Of a DNA stretch of 34,439 bases, positions 1-10,245 are shown piece by piece (the first letter of the stretch is position 1; every line of letters begins with the position of its first letter). The notes under the pieces were generated by a model. The model was not told the DNA's origin, ran no database searches, and worked only from the letters and a program-made list of their open reading frames with translations. The DNA comes from Pholiota molesta (Eukaryota; Basidiomycota; Agaricomycetes; Agaricales; Strophariaceae): the NCBI GenBank assembly GCA_014925825.1, contig JACGCK010000356.1, positions 1 to 34,439 on the forward strand, in the 5' to 3' direction. The translations under genes and the position numbers were made by a program.

Positions 1-742
1 AGAAACTTAAATCTTCTACCTAATGTTACGAGGCGACTCAGGGAGCGAGAGGAGAACGAACAATGAGATTGAGAGTGATGAACAAGGTAGAAGATAAAGG
101 ATCTTCTACGGAGAGGGCGTCTTAAGTAGGTCTACATAGGACGATCGGGAAAGGTAGCACGTGTATGTGTAGGTAGTCGTGACACCTATTAATCGACTGT
201 TGTCGAACGCCTGCGTATGGCTAGCGCTTATTTACTGACTAGCCGTTGGTGGATTTTGCGCGATCGCATTTTCAAACTGGCTATGCGATCATCATTGCAC
301 TCTATGCCACATATAGACAGATCATCAGCCAACCTCAGTCAATCACTATGCATCTAAGTGAGCATGAAGATCGCGGGCTTTGCAATGATGGCGCGCATGC
401 TCTCTCCCCTCCTCCACCACATCAATGACGCCGCCGCTACGATTCAGAATCTTTACCGAGGTCTGCCTCTGGATTTTTCTTCGTAACCCACAATCACATA
501 CACTAGCATGTTTGCCTCAGCTCTCAACCTACAATCACATCTAGCAAGAAACATATTATATACATTGGAATCAGAGGGCTATTACCTAACATCTGGCATT
601 CGAATTCGTCGCCTACAACATTTCCATCTCAGTGCGCACTCGGATGCGAACCTGCCATGTCCGCTAACACAAGAATCTAACATATATGTTGGTTAAATAT
701 GACTAATAGACAGATAACGACGTACACATCAGGGCGATGGTT
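1..742. other. Window edge to first F-box gene, no gene recognised
   Basis: I see no protein-coding gene I can support here. Short open frames at 246-428 and 508-696 have no recognisable motif. An 11-bp perfect inverted repeat is present: ATCTTCTACCT at 11-21 and AGGTAGAAGAT at 85-95, followed by a further direct copy of ATCTTCTAC at 101-109. This could be a hairpin or the end of a truncated repeat, but the window edge hides the context. Confidence 0.4.
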
Positions 743-2224
743 TCAGAATTCTAATTTATCGAAGCCATTTTGTCCAAGGTTCAAAATTTTCTGGTTCCGA
801 AATGATTTTGAAGGTAACATTCGACCTGTTTTTGATGTGTTTCCGAGCCATCGACGTTGTAAATTTTTGATACGCTCAAGCAAGGGATTTGAGGGTAGAA
901 TATCGAGGTTGTTTACTAGTGCGATCCTTCGAATTGGGCAAGCGGAGTTGTCGAGATCCAACCATCTAGTCTGAGAGAAGAAGACATTGCGAATAAAGGT
1001 ATCCAGCCTCTTTGCTGCCTCGGTATCACTGCAGTGATGAGTTGAGGGCAACTCGAGGCGCAGATGTACCAGGTTAGGCACAAGACTCCAGATGGGCTGG
1101 ATATCTCCAATCTCAGCGTGTACCTCTGCGCGATATTCGCTGTCATCGAGCCCGAGAAAATCAGCGTCTTCGATGACCAGCTTTCTGACTGCTGGTGTGG
1201 ACTGCAGCACCGTGTAGAGCTCGGTAAGGGCATGATGGTCTTTCCATGATAGCGCCTCAGAGCATAGAAACAGACTGCGGAGGACAGGCAGATGGAGGTC
1301 GGTCATGAGTGAGCCGAAAGGGAACTCTTCCGAATCACCAAAATCATCCCTCGGCGAGCGAATAAACAACGTAGAAAGGTGGGAAAGGGTGCACTTTGTA
1401 GGTTTTGCGCATTCCTCAATGCCAGTCAAACATTTAAATTCGATATACACCCACTGTAGGTCTGGGAGTCCTCGCGTTAACGAAAACCAGAAATTGAGAG
1501 GGAACTCGCGGGTCTTCATTGCCAGATGGGTCAATGTAGACCAATGGTTTGGAATAGGAGTATTGTGGCATGGATCATCCATGTCAATGACTAGACGTCG
1601 CAGCGCTGAGGGGGCATGTGTTGGCACTATAATGAATTGAGCATCATAGAAATAATATTTTATACCATCCTGTTCTCCATATCCATATGTCACCAGAGTA
1701 TGGGCGTTTGCGAGTGCAACCTGGTCTCCGATTTCGAATTTCTCATAAATTCGACCCCAAAAGAGCGGTGGAATGTCCAGGTACTGGGCTGATGACGCGT
1801 ATTTCAGAATGAAAGCTATTCCGTCTCCTTCCACTATAGGTGCCCAGTTGTTCGTGATATCCGACACCTCGATATCAAGGCGGAGAAACGGTGGAATGGA
1901 GCCCTGTTTCTTTTTCCACCACAGAAGGAAGTCAATTTCTTCTTGGAGAAATGCCAACCTCACTCCGAGTTCGTCATGAACGATGTCCGTGGTCATGAAA
2001 TAACATAGGTGAGACCATAGTGTAGGAGAATTGACTGCGGCAGTTCTCCAGGATGAACAGATTTGGCATAGGAGCATGGGTGCGACCGTCGTGTCTGGCT
2101 GTTGAATGTCAAGAGGATGTCGCGGAAGACAATGGATGAAAATTTCCCTAAGAACGTCATAGGGAATCTTGCTTATGGGACTCCTGGCTGGACGTTTGGA
2201 CATTGCTGATTCAGATGGCATCAT
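743..2224 (-). CDS. F-box domain protein
   Basis: Single-exon frame of 493 residues. Seen: from about residue 15 it reads PISKIPYDVLREIFIHCLP, then a Cys/Trp-rich stretch (LLCQICSSWRTAAVNSPTLWSHL). This is the standard F-box start of basidiomycete F-box proteins. The rest is Leu-rich with irregular LRR-like spacing and no other domain. Family knowledge: F-box proteins bind Skp1 and bring substrates to an SCF ubiquitin ligase; this large fungal family diversifies quickly and its substrates are mostly unknown. The open frame extends upstream to an ATG at 2296, but the extra 24 residues are hydrophobic and precede the usual short N-terminus, so I chose the Met-Met at 2224. A Met eight residues into the chosen frame is also possible. 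A further C-terminal intron cannot be excluded. Confidence 0.8.
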   Translation of the reverse strand: MMPSESAMSKRPARSPISKIPYDVLREIFIHCLPRHPLDIQQPDTTVAPMLLCQICSSWRTAAVNSPTLWSHLCYFMTTDIVHDELGVRLAFLQEEIDFLLWWKKKQGSIPPFLRLDIEVSDITNNWAPIVEGDGIAFILKYASSAQYLDIPPLFWGRIYEKFEIGDQVALANAHTLVTYGYGEQDGIKYYFYDAQFIIVPTHAPSALRRLVIDMDDPCHNTPIPNHWSTLTHLAMKTREFPLNFWFSLTRGLPDLQWVYIEFKCLTGIEECAKPTKCTLSHLSTLFIRSPRDDFGDSEEFPFGSLMTDLHLPVLRSLFLCSEALSWKDHHALTELYTVLQSTPAVRKLVIEDADFLGLDDSEYRAEVHAEIGDIQPIWSLVPNLVHLRLELPSTHHCSDTEAAKRLDTFIRNVFFSQTRWLDLDNSACPIRRIALVNNLDILPSNPLLERIKNLQRRWLGNTSKTGRMLPSKSFRNQKILNLGQNGFDKLEF

Positions 2225-2715
2225 CCTAGTTTGGGATGTATCGAGCGTAGAAAGGCTGCGCAAGAACCAAGCGAGAACAAGAACAGACAAGAACAACAGA
2301 GTGCGATGATAGTTTGTCGAACCATGTTAGACCATGTCGCAGTATGTGGCGACCATGTGACGTGGATTCATCTGAAATTTGAATCAAACTTGTGTATGAT
2401 ATCATCATTGTAAAGATTCAAGTACTCATGCCGAGAGTATGTAGGGTGCTGCATACTGAGAATATCAACTGGGATATGTGAAGTACTTAGGTCCGATTCA
2501 TACTCCTAACTTTTTAATCCAGGAATGGCCATGCTCACGCAATGACTTAGCGGTGGGCACTGTCAGACGCATATAGATCATGATCGGAATTTGATCGTAA
2601 TGACCGTAATGCAGACGTATTTTTTTTTGTTGAGGACGTGAGGACAAAGAGGATTCAGATTGTTGTTTATAACTATCATCTCTGGCCTCGGACAAATTGA
2701 AATAAATAGAAAGAA
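2225..2715. other. Intergenic, F-box promoter side / P450 3' side
   Basis: About 490 bp between the start of the F-box gene and the stop codon of the P450, both on the minus strand. It should hold the P450 3' UTR and the F-box promoter. Short frames here have no family signature. An A/T run lies near 2621-2630. Nothing else stands out. Confidence 0.5.
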
Positions 2716-4909
2716 TTAAGCCTCAACTTTGCACGTCTCCAGAATAAGTTGCCCAGCCTTATCTGATCTGGGCGTTACTGAGCACTCGAAAGGATGTGGG
2801 TAACTTGAACATGCCATAGCGTCAGAGTGGAATGACTAGCATGATATAGAATGGTTGTTGGCGTACCAGCTAAGTCCAATTTCGGTGTACCTGGCTTCCA
2901 GCGGCAATTCTTTGCCCGAAGAATCCTTCTTCTTTCCAATATCGAAAGTCGAAAGGATCGTAGCGATAGCCAGCCAAACCTATTTGGGCCAAGTCAGTAT
3001 GAGCGATGGAAAAATGCGTCATTATATACCGAGGCGACGCCTAGATGACGACCAGGACAAACCCTATGATTTTGTAAATAAAAGGAATCAATCAACGTAA
3101 GCCGTTAAAAACCGTGAATGATTCGTACCGTCTACCGAATCCAAATGCGAAGCCAACGTCATCGTTATTTAGCTCCCCATTCTCGTCGAAGAATCGATCC
3201 GGGTTGAAGACCTCCGGCTCCTCATATTTTTCTGGATCGCGCGACATTGCCCTGGAAAATATTGAGTATACATATCTGTGTATAGTATTATTACAATATA
3301 CTCACCAGACATTGTAATGAACCGCGGTATCTGTACATATGGCAAAACAACTGCTGTTAGCCTCCAATATTCTGCGAAGACTCTGAAAGACTCGCCTTTC
3401 GGGATGTAATATCCCTGGTATATATCATCGTCCTTGCTGGCGTGTGGTAGTCCGAGGGGAACCATTGGCTTCCAACGAACTACTTCACGCAGAATGGCTG
3501 TCAAATATGGCAAAGATGACTGATCATCATAATTTGGGAGCCGATCATTGCCAACGACATGGTCAATTTCGGATTGTGCCTTTTTTTGAACATCCGGGAA
3601 TGATATCATGGCGATGAAGAAATTCATTATCGTGGATGCGGTCTATAATTCAGAATTAGCAGAAGTTTAATTTTGAGGTTTGGATGGGATATTACCGTCC
3701 CGACTCCAGCTTTTCACGAAGAAAAGGGTAAATAACGTCACCCGCTGCTGCATTCAATAAACACATACCGCCATATCCAGTTGCGGCAGCTTCCTTTAAT
3801 GATATAACATCCGCTTCCGAGTGACACTTTTCCAAAAAGCTGGAGATTACAGAGAGTCGCGTGCTCCCTGATGCCTATTGATATCCATTAAAGTCATATA
3901 CCATCGCGGTTTATAAATTCAAATGTGAATCAAAACGTACCAACGAATCTGTGGTAAATTTGAATGGAGCGTCGCGTTGCTCAGCGACCGTTTGTCTAAT
4001 TGTGGATGCATAGTCTTTAAACTTGTTCCCAGGGAGCCAACGCGGAAGATGGCGCAGGACCGGGAAGGTATTGATTATCCATTTAGGCGATTGCCCAAGA
4101 GAAACAGCAGGGCGAATGCTTTCCAAAAGTGTAACCAAGTGGTCGTCCTTTGGCGCAACATCGTACCCGTAAGTCACCGACAGAACGATAGCCCCGGCAA
4201 AGCTGGAGGTATTGCGATGATGGGAGTTGAATGAAAGGAACGATTCAATAGTAACTTCCGACTCACGTTTTAATATGGGCCTCAAAATCCTTCGGGTTCG
4301 TTAAAAGCCTATATAGCACGTCATGCATCTTTTGAGTTTGAGTGGGTCTGTATGCGAGGGCTGATTCAGGCTTGAAAGTCTGTTGGAGGACCCGCCTATG
4401 CTGACGCCATTCAGGCCCGTATGTCTTCAATGCAGTGGAAAAGTTTAATCCCATCCTTTTGAAGGTATCGTGAGCAATTTACAGGCAAGAGTTAAATAGT
4501 AACATAACATACAGATCGTACATGGGCGTAATTGGACGTGAAGAATAATTGTGAGACCGTTTGTCGAGAAGCTCCGTTGCATCCTTCAAGGAGTTGAGTA
4601 TGACAACAGGCTTGTTAGAGACCCGCAAATACAAGATGTCCCCTGATTGAAATTGAGCACTCTTTGGAAGTATATGCAGCAGAAAAAGAAAATGGCACCA
4701 TAGATTTTTGCCCACTCGGTACAAACACGCCACAGAAGTGGGACGGAGACATCAGCTTTATTCCCGGAGATAATGCCTTTAGAAGGCGGGCCAGGTGGAT
4801 ATGGTATTTTGCGCCAAGATGCCTGCATCGCGCGATTAAGCGCCCATAGAAAAATGGCGCCCACGCTTGCGAGCGACAGTGCAAACGCCGCCTGATAGGT
4901 ACTGATCAT
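2716..4909 (-). CDS. Cytochrome P450 monooxygenase, 12 exons, complete
   Basis: Heme-thiolate monooxygenase anchored in the ER; it needs CPR as electron donor and its substrate is unknown. Exons by ascending position: 2716-2803, 2867-2979, 3030-3063, 3129-3251, 3306-3330, 3396-3642, 3696-3709, 3769-3874, 3941-4202, 4267-4455, 4513-4642, 4699-4909. They total 1542 nt (513 aa) with all junctions in frame. Seen in order: N-terminal hydrophobic anchor, Pro-rich hinge PYPPGPP, C-helix WRQHRR, I-helix AGVGTT at 300-305, K-helix EVVR at 357-360, FNPDRF, heme loop FGFGRRVCPG with Cys438, and a C-terminal PHPFECSVTPR. The overall length and motifs fit the basidiomycete families resembling O-methylsterigmatocystin oxidoreductase. 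Oddities: the acidic residue of the I-helix (A/G)Gx(D/E)T(T/S) motif is Gly, exons of 14 and 25 nt are needed, and one intron (3331-3395) appears to be GC-AG. Confidence 0.9.
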
Positions 4910-7027
4910 GGTGACCTCGGTGCCAGTCTGTTATATGATGACGCTTTGGAGGGAATAGTGGGGCTTGTAGGAAACATCCAGCTGAATGCTTCTTATACCT
5001 AGCGCGTCACAGCTGAGGGCGTTCACAGGAGCTCTGTGGGAAGCAACGCCATGACCTCGGGGCATCATCTCGATCTGGCCCGTCCGTGCGGGGTCGCACT
5101 TCCGACCGACATCGGCCTCGAATTTAGTACGGAATACCACCTAATACCACGCACAGCCACCTCTGGGGCTGGGAGCGTGGCTGACCATGTACACATCTGT
5201 TAGTCATCGGCCCTTGAAGGACCTCCACACGCACTGTCGCCTTCAAAGAGCCAAGCCTGCCAGAGCAGGCCAGAGCCTGCACTAGCCAGCACTCAAAGAG
5301 TGCCAGTGTCAGAACCGACGTCGATCATGGATTAATTGATCCTTCGATATTATCCAACTAAGTATCACTTAGTCAAAGAAAAAATCAAGTATTCTCAAAA
5401 CCTGGTATCTGTGAAACATGTGAGGAGATGTTATTGCGTTGTTAGAACAAATTTCGAAGGTTAGCGACCAATATTATTACGCGTGGAAATAGCCTTCGCT
5501 CGGTTATTGTGGATACATACCACACGGATTCACGGAAGTTTTAAACTAGCCAGTCCTGGGAGGATTCAGAAGTACTTAACCATTGACAAGCACATAAGTA
5601 GACGTAACGCACATAACACTTAAGTAGCTGTTTGTGTTATTCACTATGACACACTCCGCCGTCGCTTCGGGTGCATGCCCCAAAGGGCAGTTCGTCAAGG
5701 CAAGTACATGCGGGAAAGTGGTCCTTGCGCTTGTTGGTGTCCACTGTCAACGGTATCTCGCTGAGCAGCGCCTGAGATGTGAAACGCTCGTTGCTCCCAT
5801 CCGCACCCCCAACTCTACCTCGCCCCTCCTGCTGTTGGCCTCGCGTGCGGGTGGAAAGAGTCCGCCCGCTGCTGGAGACCTGCTGCCCAACGGTATGGGA
5901 CATGCTTCAATACCGCGGTGGATAGGGGAGAAGTGGGAAGGTCCCGCTGCTGTGAACGATGAAGGCGCGGCGCGACGTAGGGTGAAGCAACGTCCAAATC
6001 GTCCTCCGGCTCGGTCGACGTAAATACCGCTTCTCAAGCGCCGTCTCTGCCCTCCAAGATCTTGCTCGTCGTTTATGAGTTCGCTGATGCGGGGCAGGTA
6101 AGCAGGACCTCGATTCCGCGCACTTTCATGGAGGCTCACCTGTTTCGTCCGTTTCTCTATTACAATGAAAAGCGCTCTGCCGTCCTAATCCTTGCTTCTA
6201 GATACGGAGACACTGTAAAAGTAAGTATGATGATCATTTTATCTGATTTGGGAAGGAATTCACTTGCTGAGAGAGGTTTTCTCCATATCTAGCCGTCCTC
6301 CGACCCCGTGGTATTGAGATTTGTGCCCGTCGTCGAGTCTTCTTTCGACGTGGACGAGTTTATAAGGGTTGGCTATAAACGCAGAGATGCTTGCTGAGGT
6401 GAGTAATGTCCCCGAATTTCGACAACGCTGGGTCGCCGTCGATGATATGAGCTCTTGGGACCTGTGAGCATTTACGAGCAGAACAGGTAAGCATGGGCAC
6501 TGTCGTGTTATGTTTTGGAGTAAACGTGCCTATATTCTTCAGATACGAATGCTCATGAGCACGTCAGCCTAAAGCCATGATCGTCTTCTGCGAGCGTTAT
6601 AGAAGCGCTGAGTGTCCAGCGCAATTTTTGACAGGTTGAGGACGAAATCTGCCTGCCGTCGATGACCTTCGGGATCTCGCAGCGCCATGGTAGGGATCCA
6701 ATGAGGGTTGGGCGTGGCGAGGGGTCGTAGGTGCTACCAACAGGACAAGATGCGTCTCCAGGCCTTCAGATACAGATACAGGAGTAGAGATGTGACGGCC
6801 CGGATTGAGGACATGATGCAGGCGGAGAGTGCTGTACTTTTGCGAAAGAAAAATGTTGAGCGCTAGGAAACGGAACGAGTAAAAAATCAGCAACCATCAC
6901 TTGATACGCCTGCTGAGATTCCCGCGAAAGCGAGTATCTGAGCCAAATCTGAGCAGGCGTTAATTTCTGAGCGCTCTGGAATCTCTCGAAGTGGACGCCC
7001 GAGAAAATCCCTCAGCAGTATTCAACA
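4910..7027. other. Gene-poor stretch with possible decayed exons
   Basis: No gene I can name. About 5225-5310 holds short imperfect repeats built on GCCAG/CTGCC. On the plus strand some pieces look like spliced coding sequence: a frame from about 6129 that reads into a consensus donor at 6222 (GTAAGT), an acceptor near 6292, then a continuation containing SSFDVDEFIRVGYKRR that ends at a stop near 6398. A short C-terminal-like frame follows at about 6743-6866 (ending RKKNVER). I could not join these into one long frame, so a decayed gene or an unrecognised multi-exon gene are both possible. Confidence 0.25.
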
Positions 7028-7098
7028 GCATTGATGGTGTAGCGGTAACATTGGGTCTTCCCATGGCCTAGCTCCGGGTTCGACTCCCGGTCAATGCA
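7028..7098 (+). tRNA. tRNA-Gly (anticodon CCC)
   Basis: A full cloverleaf folds by eye from 71 nt. The 7-bp acceptor pairs GCATTGA with TCAATGC and the discriminator is A. The D stem is GTGT/ACAT. The anticodon stem is GGGTC/GGCCT (with G-U pairs) around loop TTCCCAT, giving anticodon CCC. A 4-nt variable loop precedes the T stem CCGGG/CCCGG with loop TTCGACT. Internal promoters are present: an A-box-like TGGTGTAGCGG and a perfect B box GGTTCGACTCC. No intron is present. CCA is not encoded, as expected in eukaryotes. It decodes GGG codons. Confidence 0.95.
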
Positions 7099-7100
7099 CA

Positions 7101-7117
7101 CCTTTTACTTTTTCTTG
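7101..7117 (+). terminator. Pol III terminator T-runs after tRNA-Gly
   Basis: A run of four T followed shortly by a run of five T begins a few bases after the tRNA 3' end. This is the usual RNA polymerase III stop signal on the coding strand. Confidence 0.7.
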
Positions 7118-9170
7118 TCTTCTATGCCACTCTCGAGTACTCCTTGAACATCGCCGTCTCGTTAAGCTTGCTGCACTGTTAGATGCAAATAAATCCCAAT
7201 TCCACCCTCTGCGCCTCGTGCGCACACGCCAATGAGATTTGCCATGTCGGAAGAAAAGTCGAAAGGTCGCTCCTCGATTTTGTGGCTGGAGCGGAAGACC
7301 CGAGGTCGATTTTGCTCTTTGTCAAAGCGAGGCGTTTGCAGGCATCGACGGCGGTGGGTTTGGAACAAGAATCTAGGGCGAAAGAGAGCCTGACTGGATC
7401 TTTCCGTACAGATTTTGGAGACGGTAGCTGATGTTAGGCCATAGCAAAAATGTACTCGATGCGCGTCCCTGACTGAAAACCATCTGAATGGCTGGACATC
7501 GCCTCTGCGCGTCGCTGGAGTGTTAATTAGCGTTGATGTAATGAAAAGCGAACAAAGGCGAAAGGACGCGTTCGATGGGTTGGGCTTGGATGTCGTGCTT
7601 GAAGAAACTTGTGACCACGGATTTGGCGACGTCGGAGTTTGATGGATAAACAACTCCGCGTCGTGCGAATGCCGAGGGTCTCCTCCATTTTCCAACCTTT
7701 CTCTCAGCGTCGCAATCACATTCTCATCCAAATTCCACCGTTCCCAATTTTTTTATGGTTCAGAATCCCAGCCACTGATGTCCTGCTGAGGCATATCACC
7801 TCATTACATCACCCGGCATCTTCAAAACATTCCTCTACTTGGATGGCGAAGCCCAAATCTGTCGTGCTGCTCAGCTGGTCCACGACCGTCGTATTCACTT
7901 AAATCGGTGTCCGCCAGCCATGCCATGCCATGTGAGTGTAGTAGTCACCGGTCTTGCTTCTGGTGTGCATGTTTTGTAGGATGCTGCAAGGCAGGGCAGG
8001 GCGAGTGCTCAGCGCTCAGAGGGCATGGGCCGAGCGCCAAGCCGACGTGTACTTCGCACTCGCTGGAGAATGGGTATCGGCGCTGTCAGAAGAGGAAGAC
8101 GGGTGGGGGGATTGCATTTCCATCCAAATCGCAGGGCGGAAGATATGCAGCGCAAGACAGAGGGTGTGTTCGCCAGGCATATCAGGAGTGTGTGCCCCCA
8201 AGTCGTCGCAGGATGGAAGGGTGCCCCGCCGGGGAGTGGAGGATGGCGATCGACATTATTGGTCTCTTGAGTTTATCTGCTTCTGGCTCTGGCCTGCTAG
8301 TGGTGGCATAATCGACTTGACCCGATTTTTCACCCTTTTAATTGCCATCGGCTCCGTGCGAGCTTCATTCGCCCAATGCTCAGCGATGCTGTCTGGATGT
8401 TCTCCAACAGTCGTTGTCCGGTGCTGCCTCCGTACCTTCTTCTGTGCCCTATGTCCGTGCATTCATCCCAAGGCGCGTTAGTGCGTCTGGCTCTGTTTCC
8501 ATGCGTTTGCATCCCTCCCCTCTTTTCCGTCTGTCTATCTGGCTTGGTGTCTTCATTGCATCTATACGGCGGGGGACCCTAGCCCTGGACATGGATATAA
8601 ATATGGATATGGATGGGCCTTGCATCGGAGATCGTCTCGACGACGACTGCCCACCTTAAAGGTGGCCACAGTCCCAGTCGATCGATACTCCTAGGCTGTT
8701 CACATCATGGAGCTCAATCCATTATCCATATTGTTATATGTCTGTCTGTATGCACGTACTGCATTATTTATCATCATCCGTTGATTTTGCTTTTGTGATA
8801 TGGGCGTATGGGTGTTCGTATATTGTCTGACAATGGACTGCCGTTGAACAGCTCTCATGCACGACGAGGGCTTGCTGATTACGCACTGTGGCCTTCGCGT
8901 GCGTGTGGCCTCACCGGCGCTGCGGCTGTAGCTGCCTCGACGCCCTGTTTACGTGCATTTATCCCTAGGCGCGCTCATTTGCGCGGCGTGGCTGTAGTCT
9001 GAATCGACCACACTATTCCACCGGTCCTTTGGCGAACAATATGTCTTACGGCCTTCGTATTTAAGCGGTCATATCAGCAAAACTCGGAGAATTGTGATCG
9101 ATATTCTCTTCCAAATGTTAGTGTTCAATTGTAAATGACGAGCGTGAAATATATATGATCGTAAGCACGA
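7118..9170. other. 2-kb stretch without a recognised gene
   Basis: Open frames exist on both strands (a 189-residue frame at 7162-7731 minus and a 175-residue frame at 7954-8481 plus), but none shows a family motif, and composition-driven open frames are expected here. Small repeats are visible: three ATGCC units near 7918-7932, a GCAGG/GGCAGG cluster near 7989-8003, and ATGGAT/ATGGATAT units at about 8590-8616. A 23-bp near repeat occurs at 8456-8478 and 8951-8973 (20 of 23 identical by eye). It may hold UTRs or non-coding transcripts. Confidence 0.4.
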
Positions 9171-10245
9171 TCAAGGATTGGTATGAGTATTATCTTCAGC
9201 AGCGACGAGCCCCAACGTCTCGTCGGGTGTAATCAAAACGTCCATTTTCCAATCGTGGTCGCCAACAGGGACATCTCCAGCGGCAAACAATTGCTCGCGC
9301 AACCCCAATCCCACTGTAAGTAGGTATGTTAGGGTCAGTATGGGTGCTCGAGATGCCAAGAGGGCGCAACAAAAAACAAACGCACCCAGTAGTGGTTTCG
9401 GTCTGCCAGAAGCGATGTATGATGAGATGAAACGGTCGTAATAGCCTTTTCCGTGCCCTAAGCGAGAAAGCGAGCGGTCGAAGGCGACACCTGTGAAAGC
9501 AGAACACAAGGAGGAAACGAGGTGTCACACAAGAGAACTCAAAAGAAAGAAAGAAAGAAAGAAAGCTTACCTGGAACCAGGATAATATCTAAATTGATTT
9601 CATGCGTGCCCTGGACTGGGTATCGACAAAAAACCCCAAAAAGGCAAGGTCACGCTCCCGCAAAGCAGTAAGAGGAGAATAAATTGTCCATACCGCTAGC
9701 CCGCCTTTTCCCCTCCCATAATGCATCGGGTTCCTTGATGCCCCATGTGCCGCTGGGGAGCGAAGCAAGATCCTCGAGCGAGTACACGCGGAGGAGGTCC
9801 ATCGCGCTGTCGGTCGATTGGATCTTGGGCACGAAGAGCGTCTTCTCTGTACGGGTCGGGGTGGGTGTGTGAGCACGCTGGTTTTGGGACGCTCTTTGCT
9901 GTTTTCATCATACCTAATTGGAGAATAGACTCTGCGATGGCGGTAGTGCGCGCTTCGCCCGATGGCATGCTCAAGTAACAGCTTATCGTGGAACAGCGCT
10001 TGAAGGGCGGCAAAGCGAGCACGCGGGTGGTTATAGCGCGTGCTACAGCGATCATGAACAAAATTTTAACACATAATCATGTACATCTTTTCGTAAGTAA
10101 ATTGAGATATAGGAAATTGATGGAGAACAGGCTTACATTGGTCCTCTATAACCGCCGGCGACAGCTCGCTGAGTGTGGCCGCCACCGCCTTGCGCAGGAC
10201 CTTTTTCTGCGCTTTGAGAATCTGGGCCGCAGTGGCAGTGGCCAT
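9171..10245 (-). CDS. FAU1: 5-formyltetrahydrofolate cyclo-ligase
   Basis: ATP-dependent conversion of 5-formyl-THF to 5,10-methenyl-THF, which recycles folinic acid into the one-carbon pool; MTHFS in animals, FAU1 in yeast. Exons by ascending position: 9171-9313, 9386-9490, 9571-9615, 9694-9846, 9914-10042, 10137-10245. They total 684 nt (227 aa), near the family's usual length. Seen: N-terminal helix with LKAQKKVLRKAV, then CYLSMPSGEARTTAI (substrate-side loop), KTLFVPKI, PDALWEG, and the signature [26 protein letters not shown] (spelled across an intron), followed by VGLGLREQL and a C-terminal HDWKMDVLITPDETLG. The start is the only Met in frame before the first helix. An AAAG-type tetranucleotide repeat lies inside the 9491-9570/9571 intron region. 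All splice sites are GT-AG. Identification is firm. Confidence 0.95.
9544..9565. repeat. (GAAA)n microsatellite in an intron
   Basis: About five tandem GAAA/AAAG units just 3' (plus-strand left) of the exon at 9571-9615. On the coding strand this is a CTTT tract starting right after the donor site of the intron. It could vary in length between strains without touching the protein. Confidence 0.85.

Noticed and set aside
2867..3129. Truncated P450 lacking its heme loop
   Set aside because: The continuous frame stops early, but splicing exons 3030-3063 and 2867-2979 restores VCPG and the C-terminal end, so the gene is complete.
743..4909. P450 plus neighbours as a secondary-metabolite cluster
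   Set aside because: No core synthase, transporter or tailoring enzyme nearby; neighbours are an F-box gene and housekeeping genes.
7162..7731. 189-codon minus-strand frame
   Set aside because: No family motif, no splice context and low-complexity stretches; not enough to call a gene.
7954..8481. 175-codon plus-strand frame
   Set aside because: Cys- and Trp-rich by composition, and the reading frame crosses sequence that looks non-coding. No recognisable domain.
9544..9565. Short direct repeats as a CRISPR-like array
   Set aside because: A simple tetranucleotide microsatellite in an intron of a eukaryotic gene.
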